Of a stretch of DNA of 64,000 nt, positions 48,339 to 60,800 are shown piece by piece. How positions within the stretch are numbered: the stretch's first letter is position 1; the number at the start of each line of letters is the position of its first letter. The translations under genes and the position numbers were made by a program. The notes under the pieces are model-generated. The model searched no databases, was not told the origin of the DNA, and saw only the letters and a list, made by a program, of their open reading frames with translations. Origin of the DNA: Tolypeutes matacus (taxonomy: Eukaryota; Chordata; Mammalia; Cingulata; Chlamyphoridae); contig JAKSZT010053928.1 in NCBI GenBank assembly GCA_026826555.1, positions 45,309,089-45,373,088 on the forward strand, written 5' to 3'.

Positions 48339-50149
48339 TTAGATTTAACTTTGTCTTTTTGGGTTAAATGCTCAGTCTTTCAGATTCTTTCCCTGGTCCT
48401 CTCACCTCTGCCTGGGGCTGGTCTTCCCTTATGTGCTGGCTGTCAGTGCTGAGATGTTGCTCGCTGGCCTCATCTCTGGATGACCTGACATCTGTGACTG
48501 CTCACATGTGTCCTATTCTTTCAAAGCCTGTTAGGGTCCAGGGGACTGCCTCGTCTTTTCGTGGTTCCTGCTGGCACAGCAGACCCCTGAGTTTCTGCTG
48601 CATCTTCTATTCACCCTTAACCACGTGGCCTACTCATGCTGTCCACCTGTCTACATCTTATCAAAGCCCATGACTCCTCGAGGACTGTTGGTCTGCTTGG
48701 CCTTGAACGTCTGCCTTATTAGCCCTGCTGGGGTTGCGCCATGCGTCGTGGGCTCACTCTCACTGTGGTCTCTTCCCTGAGCCCAGAGTGAAGACGAGGG
48801 TAAGGTCCAGCCTGCTCTCAGCCTTCCTCCAAGCTCACTGGACACTCCTCCCCCAGGACATCCCCGCCACCCTCCTCCCCCACCGTGGACATCTACTCTG
48901 CCTCCATTTCTCTCTCTAATCCCTTAGGCATAGTCACTGATACATTCAGTGGCCCTCTTTTAACAATGCCCAGCTTTCAAGCCCAATTTAGGTGGAAAGT
49001 CCCATTTTGAATGTCAAAAGCTAAACAGTAAAACAAAAAACAAAACAAACAAACCAAAATGCTGAACAGTAACTCTTTCTTTTGGCATCTATAATAATGC
49101 CTTACCCCAAGGCAGGTGGATATAGGAAGACAAAACAGAAAAATACAACAAATTTTGTCCTCTCTTCATATTCAAATAGATTCACAATTTTCATATAATT
49201 TGGATTTTACTGCATGTCCTTTTTGATAGGTCTTTCTTTTTCTGTCACTTATCCACAGTCTATGAACATACTTTCCAGGTCATTAAATACTTTTCTACAA
49301 CATGACTTTTAATGGCTCTGGAGGATTTGATTAAATGTGTGGTGGGAAGGAAAATAAATTGCCATTTTAAAAGCTGCTGACAGTTTAGGCTGGTTTCTAG
49401 AAGGTGTGGTAGAAACATTCATTTGAGGGAGAAATTCTTTATTTTTTCATTTAGATAAAAGAAAACACTTCGATGAGCCTCTTAATTATGCAAAGACAAG
49501 AACAAATGGCTTCCTTGGAGCTCAAATTTGAGACTAGGAGGAGGCAAATGGCAGAGAAAAAGTCACCTCTGAGTTCTGATGGTTGCAGAGTTTTGGCTTC
49601 ATTTGGGGCCATGGAATCAGGAGTTACTGGTCTAGAACTAAGGAAAATGAGAAGGATGTGGGTATAAATAAGAGTGGACTCTAGCAGGGGAAGGCAGGCC
49701 AAAGAGACGAGATGCTTGGCAAGGAGATCTTTGTATTAAAGCATGAATGAATGGATTTAGGAAGATTGGTGTCTGAGTTTGAGATTAAAGTTTTATTTTC
49801 CTGTGTTGTATTCTTTTGATGGTCTCCTTGGTAAAGACAGTTCCACAAACGGTTACAGAGCTGGGTGATACCTTGAGAAATTAAAGAAGGGGCCTGTTTC
49901 CATGTTCTGGGTGAAGTGGTCTAGAGAAAGGGTAAAAAATATGCCCAAAAGATATTGAGGGGAAACCAAGAGCAGCAGGAGTTACAGGTGACAGCTACTG
50001 CCAGGTATGCATACCCCCTGAATTGTCAGAACCATTCAGAAATAACTGTGGCCATAATAAATGAGAAGTCCTGTTATTCTAATATTGAACAGGTAACTAC
50101 ACAAGGCTTGAAAATCTGGGGACACTTTGTAAGTGTATCATAATATATT
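48339..50149. other. Unassigned DNA
   Basis: 48340-48950 is C/T-richer without a nameable element; 48990-50149 is mixed. No exon can be supported. Confidence 0.4.
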
Positions 50150-50340
50150 TAATCACCTTCTATTTGGAGCATTTGTTTGTTTCCTATTTTTCACTATTAT
50201 TTATAATACAGTTATGAACAGTCTTAAAAAGTTTTGGGTTTATTATTGATTGCTTCTTCGGGGCAAATTCTTTAGGGGCAAATTAAAAATCATTGGATTG
50301 TGTTTGATGGTATGTTCATTTTAAAGGCCTGTGATAGAGA
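50150..50340 (-). mobile_element. Old L1 fragment, reverse
   Basis: 'gtttgtttcctatttttcac' and 'ataatacagttatgaacagt' look like the antisense L1 3' region. Weak. Confidence 0.45.
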
Positions 50341-50469
50341 GCAAACTTGTTTTTTTTTTTAAGTCTTTGAATGCCTCAGAAAGAGCAGTAATCTGTAGGG
50401 TCATGAATCTCTTCGGTGCCTTGCTGGAATCTCTGAGCCAAATAGAGGATCACAGAGCTTCATGGAAAG

Positions 50470-50645
50470 CCCCTGTCCTGGGTTCAAATCCTGTAACCAC
50501 GTTTGGCTAGTCAGCTATCTCTCTAGACTTTTCTGATTTCTAAAACAAGGGTGATTCACTCTCTACCTTGTCAGTTTGAGTTCACGGAAATTACATTTAG
50601 AAAGTGCACAGAAAATAGTGTGTACTAAAATAATTCATAGATATC
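50470..50645 (+). repeat. MIR SINE
   Basis: 'gggttcaaatcctgtaacc', 'gatttctaaaacaagggtga' and 'cggaaattacatttagaaag' follow MIR order. Confidence 0.65.
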
Positions 50646-51640
50646 AATAATATTGCATTCTTTGCCACTACTTATTTTAGGGTGAGAGAGACCGTGAAAA
50701 TTTCAGGGCTATGCTCTCCATGATTCCAGAAAGGAAAGAAAAATAAACCACGTGGAAGCTGCTTGCTATGGTGCCCATCGTTAGTCCCAGTAATTTGATT
50801 CCCGGGTATTTATGACCTACTTTAGGAATTACTGTAGCCCAGGCTGTGCTATTTCTTACATTCCCTTGCTGAGAAACCAACGTACAAGCAGAGATTGTGT
50901 TATGTCTGTGATGGGGTAGGTAGGCTCCTCTGGAAATTCTGGAAACCTTTCCCAATTTATGGCACAAACTACCCCAATGAGAGAAAAGGGCTATTTCGCA
51001 GTCTTGGGTCTGCTTTTCTAGGATTTCACGCAGGGACGGAGCCCCGGGCAGTGCTCTTCTGGTCTTCGTTGCTGTTTATTCTGCCTCGGAGGCTCCCTGG
51101 CTGTAATTAGATCTCATCTGGCACAGAGCATGGGCTCCGCCTCTCTTCTGAATGCCTTCTTTCATTAAGAAGGGCGTCATCTCAGTGTGGATAGCTGATG
51201 TAAGGGGAAAGAGATGTGTTTTCAATAGTGCTTGTTTACAAGTCCTTTGTGACCAAATTGGTACAAAGCAGACCTCAAAGGCACACTCCCTGACACCAAG
51301 GAGGTCAAATCCCAGAAACAGATAATAGGTCCTCACAAAAACGTGTAGCAAACATAGCGATAGAAGAAATTTATTAAACACATAAAGATATGACTGGGGA
51401 AGGGAAAGCAATGAATGTTGATCATGGCTTTCCAGATACCAGATGCTGTCCTCGGGGCTTTTTCAGAGTCCAATCAGGCCCAAGACTAGAGGGAGGTCCG
51501 ATCCTGTCTTTAGCGAAAATTTTAAAAATTTCTTCATCATGCATTTTTTTTTTTGCATTAATCCTGATTTTTAAGAAATAGTGCATTAAAATAGTATTTT
51601 ATTTAATTGCTCAGGTTTTTGGTGCTGCCTTCAACTTTGA
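50646..51640. other. Single-copy-looking DNA
   Basis: No repeat signature except a short T-tract at 51544-51555. 51150-51330 has a balanced composition and could be conserved. No exon is supported. Confidence 0.35.
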
Positions 51641-51740
51641 CTTGTTTGCCTTAGCCTGATCCTGGCTCTGTCTTCTCATTTATCAATTGTAACAGCCCAG
51701 GAAGGGAGATTTATCTCTCTTTAAAGATTCGAAAACTAAT
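51641..51740 (+). repeat. MIR3-like fragment
   Basis: 'gcttaaagaggttaaatcat' with flanking words typical of the MIR3 group. Weak. Confidence 0.4.
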
Positions 51741-52305
51741 GCTTAAAGAGGTTAAATCATCTCCCTGTGCTCCTGAGTATGCAAATGCATATTTTAAAAC
51801 CTAGTCAATGAGAAAAGGCCAGCAGAAGCCTTTGGAGAGTCTTTTGTCACTGTGTATCAAGGGCCTTAAAATGCTCATATCCTTTGTTCCAATAATTCCA
51901 CCCCTGGTTTCCTATCTGTTTGGGGAGTATGGTTGATTCTTGCTTTGTACCTCAGAGAGGAGAGCATTTGGCTGCAAGTAACAGGAAACAACAGTGTCTG
52001 AAGCAAATTGGGGTTGTAAATTTCCCTACCTCATAAGAAGATTTGTGGCAGGCAGCTGCCTGCCTTGTTCCAGTGGCCCTTGGCAATGGGGGCCCTTAGC
52101 ATCCTTGCAATTCTTGTGGCCATTCCCTCAGGTTATTGAAGTGGTTGCTGCAGCTCCAGGTCTAGCTTTTGTACCTGCTTTCAAGCTGGAGAATGAAGAA
52201 AGGGCAAAATGCCATCTCTTCTTGAGGCCTTGCCTTTTCATTCATGTTCTCATAGGGGAGGAGAAGAGAGAGGAGGAAGTGGCTGTTGGGTAGGCAACTG
52301 ACATG
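51741..52305. other. Unassigned DNA
   Basis: Nothing recognisable. Confidence 0.4.
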
Positions 52306-52324
52306 TCTCCCACACTATGTTTTT

Positions 52325-52516
52325 CTTTTTTTAAGTTTTTAAAAATCCACTCCTTCATTGCTCCCTCATCTGTTTGCTCATTGTTTGTGCTTGGGTTTTT
52401 TTGCTCATTGTCTGCTCATTGCCTGTTTTTTTTTTTTCTTTAGGAAGCATAGGAACCGAACCCGAGACCTCCCATGTGGAAGGTGGGTGCTCAACTGCTT
52501 GAGCCACATCCGCTCT
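52325..52516 (-). mobile_element. Xenarthran SINE, reverse
   Basis: Reversed tail with 'ctcattgtctgctcattgcc', then head 'gaaccgaacccgagacctcc' and 'gcttgagccacatccgctc'. A 19-bp duplication with one mismatch lies at 52306-52324 and 52517-52535. Confidence 0.94.
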
Positions 52517-52791
52517 TCTCCCACACCATGTTTTTGGAACTGAAACTTGGTGGCTCAGGTGGCTCCTCAGGTGGTAACTGTGGGAGCCTAGGTATGACAG
52601 ATGGGTAGAGACCTGTGTGGTGTCAAGTTCACCAGCCAGTGCTGGAACTGAATCTCACTATAAGAAGCAATAGGAAGGAGGTGGAGCTGAGCAAGAGGCA
52701 GCTTAGTTCTGAGATACATTTTATGGATGTGTGGTTGTTATTTGTAAGAAATGGACCCTCCCTTTACCTTACTGCTGGGAGTTGGAGTGAC

Positions 52792-52879
52792 TTTTTTTTT
52801 TAGGAGGTACCGGGGATTGGACCTGGGACCACATACATGGGAAGCAGGTGCTCAACCGTTTGAGCTACATCCATTCCCC
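52792..52879 (-). mobile_element. Xenarthran SINE head, reverse
   Basis: A T-tail, then 'aggaggtaccggggattgga' and 'tttgagctacatccattccc'. The flanks 'ggagtgactttt' and 'ggagtaagtgactttt' form an imperfect duplication. Confidence 0.88.
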
Positions 52880-53536
52880 TGGAGTAAGTGACTTTTAACA
52901 AGTGACCTCTACAAGGGGCACTCTGAGCACACCTGTAAAATGCATAAGGATGTCTTTTGGACTCTAGGTAGGCCAGGAGTCTGCTTTGGGATGGGTCTGC
53001 CCCTACTGTGAGACCTCAGCTGAGGGTACTTTAGAGTGGCTTTGAGTGAAAGGAATACCAAGCATGTGGCACACAAGAAACTGGTTGGTTTTACAGTATA
53101 AAACTGTAATTAGAGGGACCCGTGAAATGTGAAAATGGCCAGAGACGCTAGAACAATGAGACAGAGATGGAGGTCAGTGCTGCCTGTGGGGCCACAAGGG
53201 GCGTCTTCCCGAAGCAGCATTTGGGCCTAGTGGAGGGCATGTCGCTCTTTAGAAGAAAGGATTGGAAGGTGATATTTTCATAGCTTCCTTTGATGGGGTA
53301 TTGCAGTAGCCAAGTCATAGGAGAGAAGAAAGAAGATAAACTATATATATACACAGAGGAAAATTGTCAATAGGCTCCTTTTTGCCATGATATTAAAAAT
53401 TTTGGAAAATATATAAGAGGTGGGGAAAATTAAGGAGACTGTATGAATCAAAGGGACAGTAGCCGGAAGTTAACCTAAAGGAACAATCCTAAATATGGAG
53501 TGAAACTTCTCTCCCAAAGGTGTTACCCACAGCTTG
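52880..53536. other. Unassigned DNA
   Basis: Nothing recognisable. Confidence 0.4.
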
Positions 53537-53538
53537 CT

Positions 53539-53589
<51 letters not shown>

Positions 53590-53603
53590 TTTNNNNNNNN
53601 NNT

Positions 53604-53646
<43 letters not shown>

Positions 53647-53650
53647 TTTT
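53537..53650. repeat. (TTTA)n microsatellite with a 10-N gap
   Basis: Pure TTTA units flank ten Ns at 53593-53602, so the array length is not known. Confidence 0.98.
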
Positions 53651-53799
53651 ATTGTGGGTAAAAATCAAATTTTTCACAATACATACCAATATTTCTAAAA
53701 TGATATATAAATATATATGCAATATGTGCATTTGCTTACATAAAATGTTATTTTTTTAATGTATATATATATATTTTAAAAGGTGCTTAGATTACCTAG

Positions 53800-54905
53800 A
53801 TATTACACTGGAATCACAGGGATTCCCATGGTCCCCACCTCCCACACCTCCCACAACATCCCACACAAACATCCTTCATCAGTGCGGCACATCATCCGCA
53901 ATGGATATACACATCCTGGGGCCTTGCCACCAAACATAGGCCATAGTTCACATCATAGACCGCACTTTCTCCCGCACAGTTCTGCATGGTATATGCTGAT
54001 GTAAAATGGCCTACATCTGTCGCCGCAATGCCACTCAGGACAACCCCCAAGTCCCGAAAAAGCCCCTGTATTTCAACTGCCGTTCCCCTCCCTGCCCTGA
54101 GAGCGTCCAGTGGCCACCGGCTCCACCTCACTGTTATAATTTCTTCCATTGCTTGAATCATAATATGTCTACAACAGAATACCATTAAGTCCACTCTAGT
54201 CCATAGCTCTTCCCCCACTCCTGAGGGGACTGGAATGGTGATGTCCACTCCACCTCCAAGTGAGAGAGGGCTTATATCCCATGGATACGGTGGATGGAAT
54301 TATCCTGCCTGCAGCTGCAGGCTCTCTCCATTCCCTGGGATGGCTGTTGTCCATCATCGTCTCCTCACCAGGTGTCTTGGGTGAGTCCATTGAGCTGTAG
54401 GGTAGGAGTTGCAGCTCCACCGAGATTCCAGGCACAGCTGGCACATAGGTAGGCCAGAGGCTCCAGGCTCTGGAAGTACACCTATAAACTCTAGCATCAC
54501 ATATAGGTTTGAATAGAAGGGACGGATGGACCATGTGCAGGGAGGACTTATTTGAGTCCAACTCTGTCATTCTCAGGAGCACAGGTTCCAAAATAGAGCC
54601 CACAGATAAGGCATCAATCTCTGGGGTAATCCCCCCTTATATAGGACCTGGGTGTCTCCAGAGCCCTCAGGAGCCCCTCTGTGTGGGGTGATATCCACTT
54701 TGGTGTTCTATGAGATCCTACTGAGGTGTGCGTAAACGTTACCTCTGGGATGACCTCCCGACTCTCTTTGAAGTCTCTTAGCCATATGAACTCATTTCTC
54801 TTTACCTCTTCCCCCTTTTATTCAAGGCCTTTTTCCAATTGTGATGCACTTGGTATTAATTCCTCATTGCCAGGGAGGCTCATTCCCGGGAGTCATGTCC
54901 CATGT
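53800..54905 (-). mobile_element. Copy C of the poly(A)-ended L1-like repeat, longest
   Basis: On the minus strand it begins near 54905 ('catgggacatgactcccggg') and ends at about 53800. It carries all blocks found in copies A and B and about 200 more bases at its 5' side. Two open frames on the minus strand (54603-54196 and 54248-53892) overlap in different phases. Residues such as 'MDITIP' and 'ELWTRVDL' recur in copy A. The poly(A) end adjoins AT-rich DNA at 53750-53790. Confidence 0.7.
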
Positions 54906-54909
54906 TGTG

Positions 54910-55125
54910 GGGAAGCAGCATTATTTAGAATAATAAAACCTAGAAACAACTAAAAATCAAACCATAGAGAAAGGTTAAGCAAACTGTGATATCTACTTAA
55001 TGGACTATTTTGCAGCCATTAAGATAAAGTTTATAAAATATGTGATAGCTTGCAAGCTAATTAACATTGATATAGAAAATTGTTTTTACAGTAGGATTAC
55101 AGCTATGTGAAAAATAAAACAATCT
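54910..55125 (+). mobile_element. Old L1 ORF2 3' fragment
   Basis: 'aaacctagaaacaactaaaa' and 'tggactattttgcagccatt' are L1 ORF2 3' words, followed by a 3' UTR-like segment. Confidence 0.75.
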
Positions 55126-55226
55126 CTGCACCTCTGCAGTGGCTGTTGGTGAGGGTAATGTGGGTGATTATTGATAAACTATTTATTCCTAAGTATCCGT
55201 CTATAAATTTCCTTTTATGAGCATGT

Positions 55227-55460
55227 GTATTAGTGTTCTGCTGCTGGGTAATAAATTGCCACAGACTTAGCAGCTTAAAACGACACCCTTGTGTTATCTC
55301 ATAGTTCCGTAGGGCAGGCATCCAGGCATGACCCAACTGAGTCTCCTGCTCAGGGTCCCACAAGGCTGAAACCAAAGTTTTTGCCAGACTCTGTCCTCGG
55401 CTTCTAGTCTGATTCAGGCCCTTGGCAGGTTTCTGTTCCTTGAAGTTGTATGACTAAGGT
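55227..55460 (-). mobile_element. MaLR-like LTR, left part, split by SINE
   Basis: 'gtattagtgttctgctgctg', 'agcttaaaacgacacccttg' and 'ctcctgctcagggtcccac' are reversed MaLR-type LTR words. The element resumes after the SINE dimer. Confidence 0.75.
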
Positions 55461-55471
55461 CCTGCTTTCTT

Positions 55472-55685
55472 TCTTTTTTTTTTGAGGTACCAGGGTCGGG
55501 GATTGAACCCCAGACCTCGAATATGAGAAGCTGGTGCTTAACCACTGAGCTACACTGGCTCCCCGAGTTGGTTTTTTCATTTGTTTGCTTTTTTGTTTTG
55601 TTTTTAGGAGGTACTGTGGATCAAACTTGGGACCTCGTACATGGGAAGCAGGTGCTCAACCACTTGAACTACATCTGTTCCCCTC
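55472..55685 (-). mobile_element. Dimeric xenarthran SINE, reverse, inside an LTR
   Basis: Two reversed heads (55485-55565 and 55605-55685) share T-rich linkers. A perfect 11-bp duplication, CCTGCTTTCTT, at 55461-55471 and 55686-55696 encloses both. Confidence 0.93.
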
Positions 55686-55696
55686 CCTGCTTTCTT

Positions 55697-55930
55697 GTAG
55701 GCTGTCAACAGGGGCTTGCTCTTGGCTCCCAGAGACATTTTAGGTCCTAGCCCTCTTACAACATGGCAGCTTGCTTCTTCAAAGCCAGTGGGGGCTCTCT
55801 CTCCAGTCTGCTGGAGACTGACTATCCCATCATATCCACAGATTCCCACCCACACCCAAGGGGAGGGGTTTACATGGGACTCTCAGGGGCCAGCTTCGAA
55901 TCCTGCCTACTGCACTGTGTATTGTTTCTA
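55697..55930 (-). mobile_element. MaLR-like LTR, right part
   Basis: 'tacaacatggcagcttgctt' and 'aaggggaggggtttacatgg' continue the LTR from 55460. Confidence 0.6.
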
Positions 55931-56149
55931 GAATAAAGAAGGAAATGGGGGCCTTAGAGCCCACGGGGCTGAGGCTATTACTGTGGTATCCCCCTTGGTC
56001 CCCATAGGCGTACTTGCTCTGGCTGGCATCCACAGGAAGAACACGAGACCGTGCTCCTGGGAGATGATGTGCTTCTATCTTCAAACCAGCCCTGTCTTAG
56101 CTCTCTTCCCTTCCTCCCTGTGCAGTTATCCTTCCTCTGTGTGCATGAT

Positions 56150-56182
56150 TTATTTTTTAAAAAATTTATTTCCCCTCCCTTG

Positions 56183-56214
<32 letters not shown>

Positions 56215-56559
56215 TATGTGTGTGCTTGCTGTCTGCTCTCTGTGTCTGTTAGTTGTATGCTTGTCTTCTTTTTTTAGGAGGCACTGGGAACTGAAGCCAG
56301 GACCTTCCAAATGGGAGGGAGGTGTCCAATCACTTGGGCCACCTTCACTCCTTGCTTGTGTTTCTCATTGTATTTCCTTGTTGTGTCTCTTTGTTGCGTC
56401 ATTTCTTTGCATCATCTTTTTGCATCAGCTTGCCATGTCAGCCCGTCATGACAGCTCACTCTCTTGCTTGTCTTCTTCTAGGAGGCATCGGGAACTGAAC
56501 TCAGGACCTCCCATGTGGTAGGCGGGTGCCCAACTACTTGAGCCACATCCACTTCCCCA
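56150..56559 (-). mobile_element. Dimeric xenarthran SINE, reverse
   Basis: The order is the same as at 19128: tail, (TG)n-containing body (56200-56222), one head at 56270-56335, a 'gttgcgtcatttctttgcat' body, and a second head at 56480-56559. The flanks at 56137-56149 and 56560-56572 agree in 11 of 13 bases. Confidence 0.92.
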
Positions 56560-56689
56560 CTGTGTGCACGAGATAGAATCTATTCCACTCTCTCTGGTCA
56601 CTATGACCATTTGTTTGAAGGGACCAAAAGAAAACTCACATTACTGGACGTCCTGGTATCCAGGCAGGATCCATTATTTTAGGTAAAAA

Positions 56690-56830
56690 TTTTAAGGTAA
56701 ATTTTATCATTTTGTCCCCACAATAAGCCCTAAGATGGGTACGGGACTCAGAGAAGTTAAGTAACTCTCTACAGGGTACACAGCCACCAAGCTGCAGGAG
56801 CAGGCATTTGAGACCAAGGCTTAAGCCAGC
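56690..56830 (-). repeat. MIR3-like fragment
   Basis: 'ggactcagagaagttaagta' and 'ggtacacagccaccaagctg' are MIR3 words. Confidence 0.6.
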
Positions 56831-58490
56831 ATTCCTTTCTTTGCTCCAGTGGCTGTTCATTCATGCTACAGGATTTGTGGAATTTCTCCTCTCAGGCACA
56901 ATGTGTGACCTGGGGCTGTGGCAGTGGAGGGGAAGTTCTTAGCAGCTCCCTTGAAGGAGCCAGCAGTTTAGCAGTAAGAACTGACATTCAACAAATGGTT
57001 ATGCAAATATTTAAAACTGTGGTCAGGGTCCCCGCAGCAGCCCGCCGCTGTGGGGTTGGGAGATGTGACTGTGACTAGGTCTGCAGCAAGATCAGAAAGG
57101 CTTCCCAAATCATGAAGATGGCTGGTAAAGATGGCAAGGCAGAAAGCATGCCCGACAGAGGGCACAGTGTGTGCCAGGCCTGGCGGAGGCAACGCCATGG
57201 CGCTGTCACACCCTGCAGAAGGCCCGGTGGGAGCATGAGGAGAGGCCTGTGTGAGGTGTGCTGGGGAGCTGGTTGGTCAGGGACCGCCCTGCAGGGCCGT
57301 GGGGGGCCATGCAAAGGGTTATGGTGTTTCTCCCAAGGGCATAGCAGGGAGACTCCTGAGCTCACCCAGAAGTTCCAAAGGGCAGGTAAGACGGTCTGTT
57401 TCTGGACTGCATACTTTCCCCCGTGCCCGTGAGCATCACCTGGAGAGTTAAAGCCATCAAACCGATGCCCCTCCCTAGGCCAGTTTATTCGCAGTTTGGA
57501 GGGGTAGTGGTAGACTCGGTGTTTCCTTAAAGCTCCCCAGGTGACTCTCATGCCCAGCCAGTTTTGAGAGCCATTGTCTTAATAATGATTAATTAAGGCT
57601 CACTCTGGGGCCCCTCTGTGCCAGGTGCTGACAGAACATTGGAGAACAGCTTAAACTCGACCCTCGTCCTTGTGGGGCTTAGCTCTCTCGGGAGAGTTTG
57701 CAACACTAGTTTGTCTGCTCTTGGGCTCCCTCAGCCATTAATTCAGCCTCTGCGGTGCTCCCAGCACATGCCAGCCTGACCCTTGGTGACTGTGCCATGC
57801 CCCAGGCACACACAGGCCCGGTTCAGCTGAGCTTGGGTCCGGTGGTGAACAACCATCAGTCAGAGGTGGAGAGGGGGCGGCGTGCAGAAGGACAGGGGCA
57901 TGCTCAGACCTCGGGGACAGGGGACAGTCCCAGAGGACAAAGAGTGGAGCACAGATCCTGAGCTCAAGGGAGTTGGTGACTGAGGACAATTGCCATGGTG
58001 CTCCAGAGCCAGGCTCTTCCTCCAGCCTGTTACTTTGGAGAGAAGTCTAGTGATGGAAGTGTTCTTTCCCCAGAATCCCTGTCCATAGTTCAAATAGCCT
58101 GAAATCCATCCCAGGGGAGAGAGCTCCTCATCACTCGTCTATTGCACCTCCCTTTACGTCTCAGCCTACTGCCCACTCCTTTTACTCTGAAATGGGTTTT
58201 TTTTTTAAATCTGTGTGTCAAAAAAACAAAACAAAATAAAAATGGTTATAAAAGACATGTGGGGCAATTAGGGAGAATTGAATATGAATTGGATACCGGA
58301 TGGCATTGTGGAATTGTTTTTAATTTTCTTAAGGTTGATAATGGTATTATGGTTATGTAACAGATTGTTTTTTATTCATAGGAGTAATGTGCAGGAGAAT
58401 TTAGGAGTAATGCATCATAATGTCTTCAACTTAATTTCAAATAGTTTATCCAAAAATATATTTCTGAATATATAGATAGATATATGGATG
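56831..58490. other. Unassigned DNA, GC-richer part
   Basis: 57000-57450 and 57750-57960 are richer in G and C, but CpG density is not island-like by eye. Frames at 57075-57551 (minus) and 57112-57432 (plus) have no recognised domain. No exon is called. Confidence 0.4.
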
Positions 58491-58494
58491 CAGC

Positions 58495-58557
58495 TAGATG
58501 GAAAGAGGGAGGGAGGGAGGAAGAGGGGAGAGAGAGAGGGAGTGAGAGAGAGAAGAG
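58495..58557. repeat. (GGGA)n purine-rich microsatellite
   Basis: Runs of GGGA and GAGA units. Confidence 0.9.
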
Positions 58558-58664
58558 GCAAATATAGCAAAATAGTAACAATTGTTGAAAGTAGATAGAG
58601 GAATATGGATGTTCATGTACTAGTTTCGGGGAGAAAAACTTAAAATGAAAAAAAAAAAAAAGAG

Positions 58665-58830
58665 TACTATCTGGGTTCAAATCTTGGTGCTACCTCTTCC
58701 TAGTTGCATTGATTGGACCCCTCTAAGCTTCCATTTCCCCATCCTACCATCAGAGATAATAATACCCACTTCACAGGAAAATTGGTAGGATTATTGGAGA
58801 TAAAAATGTGAATCACTTCGCATAGGACCA
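58665..58830 (+). repeat. MIR SINE
   Basis: 'ctgggttcaaatcttggtgc', 'ccatttccccatcctaccat' and 'gagataataatacccacttc' follow the MIR core. Confidence 0.8.
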
Positions 58831-59054
58831 GGCCAAGGCAGGTGTCACCCAGGGCCTTATTGGGCCAGAGATGAGACTCAGATCCTGAGAGTAGAATTAA
58901 ATGGCACCCTTATCCTAAGTATCCATTGCTTGCTGAGAATTCTCCTTGAATTTTGTCCACTTTTGGGGTTCAGATGTATCCAGGTGTGAAAGTCTGACTG
59001 GGGAGAAAGGGCTCTGGAAGATGCTAGGATGTAGGGATGGAAAATGACTCCCTG

Positions 59055-59600
59055 TAGAAGAAAGAATTTCTAAAATGAATGCCTCCTGAAATATCTTATC
59101 CTAACCCCTGGAAACTGTGACTGTGATGAGATATCACTCCCGTGATCATGTGACATTACATGGCAGGGTTGACCATATGATAGGGGCGTATGCAGGTGGG
59201 CCTGGTCTGTCACATGAGCCCTTAAAAGCAGAGGGCTTTCTCCAGCTGATAGAAGAGGGAGTGGGGGGTTGAGGCACCAGGGGGATACGACAGGCCATTG
59301 CTGGCTTGAAGATGGAGGGGGCCTCGTGAGAAGGAGCACAGTGGCCGTAAGGAACTGAGGTGGCAAGTCAGGAAATAGGGATCTCAGTCCTACAACCACA
59401 AGGAACTGAATTCTGCCAACAACCTGAATGAGTTGAGAAGATTCTTCCAAGGTCCTCCAGATAAGAGCCCAGCCTAGCTGATACCTTGACTTGTGAGCTC
59501 CTAAGCTGAGAATCTAGCCAAGTCTACCCAGGCTTCTGTGAGCTAATAAACAGGTGCAGTTTTAAGCTGCTAAATTTGTGGTCATCTGATACATAGTGAA
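59055..59600 (+). mobile_element. MaLR/ERVL-type LTR, sense
   Basis: 'atcttatcctaacccctgga', 'catgagcccttaaaagcaga', 'aaggaactgaattctgcca' and the end near 'gctgctaaatttgtggtcat' are in LTR order. Confidence 0.8.
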
Positions 59601-59785
59601 AGAAAACAAATATACTCCTCAGAGGGAAGTAGTCTTAAAGGAAGAAGAATCTAGCTCTGTTTTGCAATTGAGGAGAGAAGGTGGCAGAATTGAAACTGCT
59701 GTCTTGACTCAGCCACTGGAACTCCAGAATTCATCATGCTCTGTAATGTTTTGGGAGTCCCAACAATCCTGCTATAGAATCCCCT

Positions 59786-60205
59786 TGTTGGGGACTGAAT
59801 TGTGTCCCTCACAAGAGGCACATTCAGGTCCCAATCCCTGGCCTGTGGGTGCGAACTTGTTTATAAACAGGACCTTTGAAGATGATATTAGTTAGATGTG
59901 CCCAAACTGAATGAGAGTGGGCCTTCATCCAATATGGCTCAAGTCCTTATAAGCAAAGGAAATTGGTTACAGAGTGAGGAAGCCAATGGGGAGCAGCCAG
60001 AAGCGGGTAGTCAACAGAACCCAGAAGAGAAAGAAGAAGTTGCTGCCATGTGCATTGCCATGTGATGGAAGAGCCAAGGAACCCTAAGGATTGCCGGCCA
60101 GCCAGAAGATAGCAACCCTGGGAGGAAGCAAGCCTTCTTGCCTCTGAAACCGTGAGCCCATAAATTCCTGTTGTTCAGCTGAGAAATTAAAACACTCCCT
60201 TATCC
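59786..60205 (+). mobile_element. LTR-like element related to 29867
   Basis: It begins 'tgttggggactgaattgtgt' and contains 'gctgccatgtgcattgccat', shared with the element at 29867. It ends near 'cctgttgttcagctgag'. MaLR/ERVL-like termini. Confidence 0.7.
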
Positions 60206-60700
60206 CCCAACCTGAATGAGTCACAGAGAAATAGTGTTTGTTTTGCTTGGTTTTCATTGTGCAATGCAAGGTTAGGGTACTGCCAGCCAGCAACAAAGAG
60301 TCTGCAAGATCTGGACAAAAGCAGCCTTGGCCATCACCATCAGTGTCTCCAGCTCAACCAGCTCCACAGTGATGCCATATCCATGGCAGAGCCAAGGGAG
60401 GGTTGAACCTCATGGCAGAGAGATGGTGGCAGAGTTTGTGACAACCCGATAACAACCGTGTCAATGAGCAATGACTCGAACTGCTTTGTGGGGCATTGGA
60501 GAGAGCCCTTGGAAGATCTCAAAATATCTCCTGATTGTCAGGAAGACTTCTGCAGTGGACTGGAATAAGTGTGATCAGGAGAGGGTATTGATGTTAATAT
60601 GACTTGATTTGAACCTCAGCTTGGTGAGGCCTGAACATATCCAGGTTCTAGAAGTGCCCAATGCTATTTGTTCATTTTAGAAGTACTAACTTGGCATCTA
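60206..60700. other. Unassigned DNA
   Basis: Nothing recognisable. Confidence 0.4.
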
Positions 60701-60704
60701 TAGT

Positions 60705-60800
60705 CTCAGATTGTGCTGGGTGATGACAGTAAAACATAGGGTCCCAGTCTTTAAGAGGTTTGTGATATAGAAGGGGAGAAAAGAGATATGAGCTAGTGCT
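60705..60800 (+). repeat. L2-like fragment
   Basis: 'cagtctttaagaggtttgtg' with an adjacent purine-rich 3' word. Weak. Confidence 0.45.

Noticed and set aside
53892..54603. A novel two-frame gene on the minus strand
   Set aside because: The same sequence occurs in three copies with a common poly(A) end, so it is a repeat. It is kept as a finding, not called as a gene.
55983..56521. Secreted or membrane proteins encoded across 56 kb
   Set aside because: The hydrophobic, cysteine-rich runs come from T-rich and TG-repeat parts of a reversed SINE.
56831..57600. A CpG island promoter
   Set aside because: The G+C content rises, but CpG density does not look high and no exon follows.
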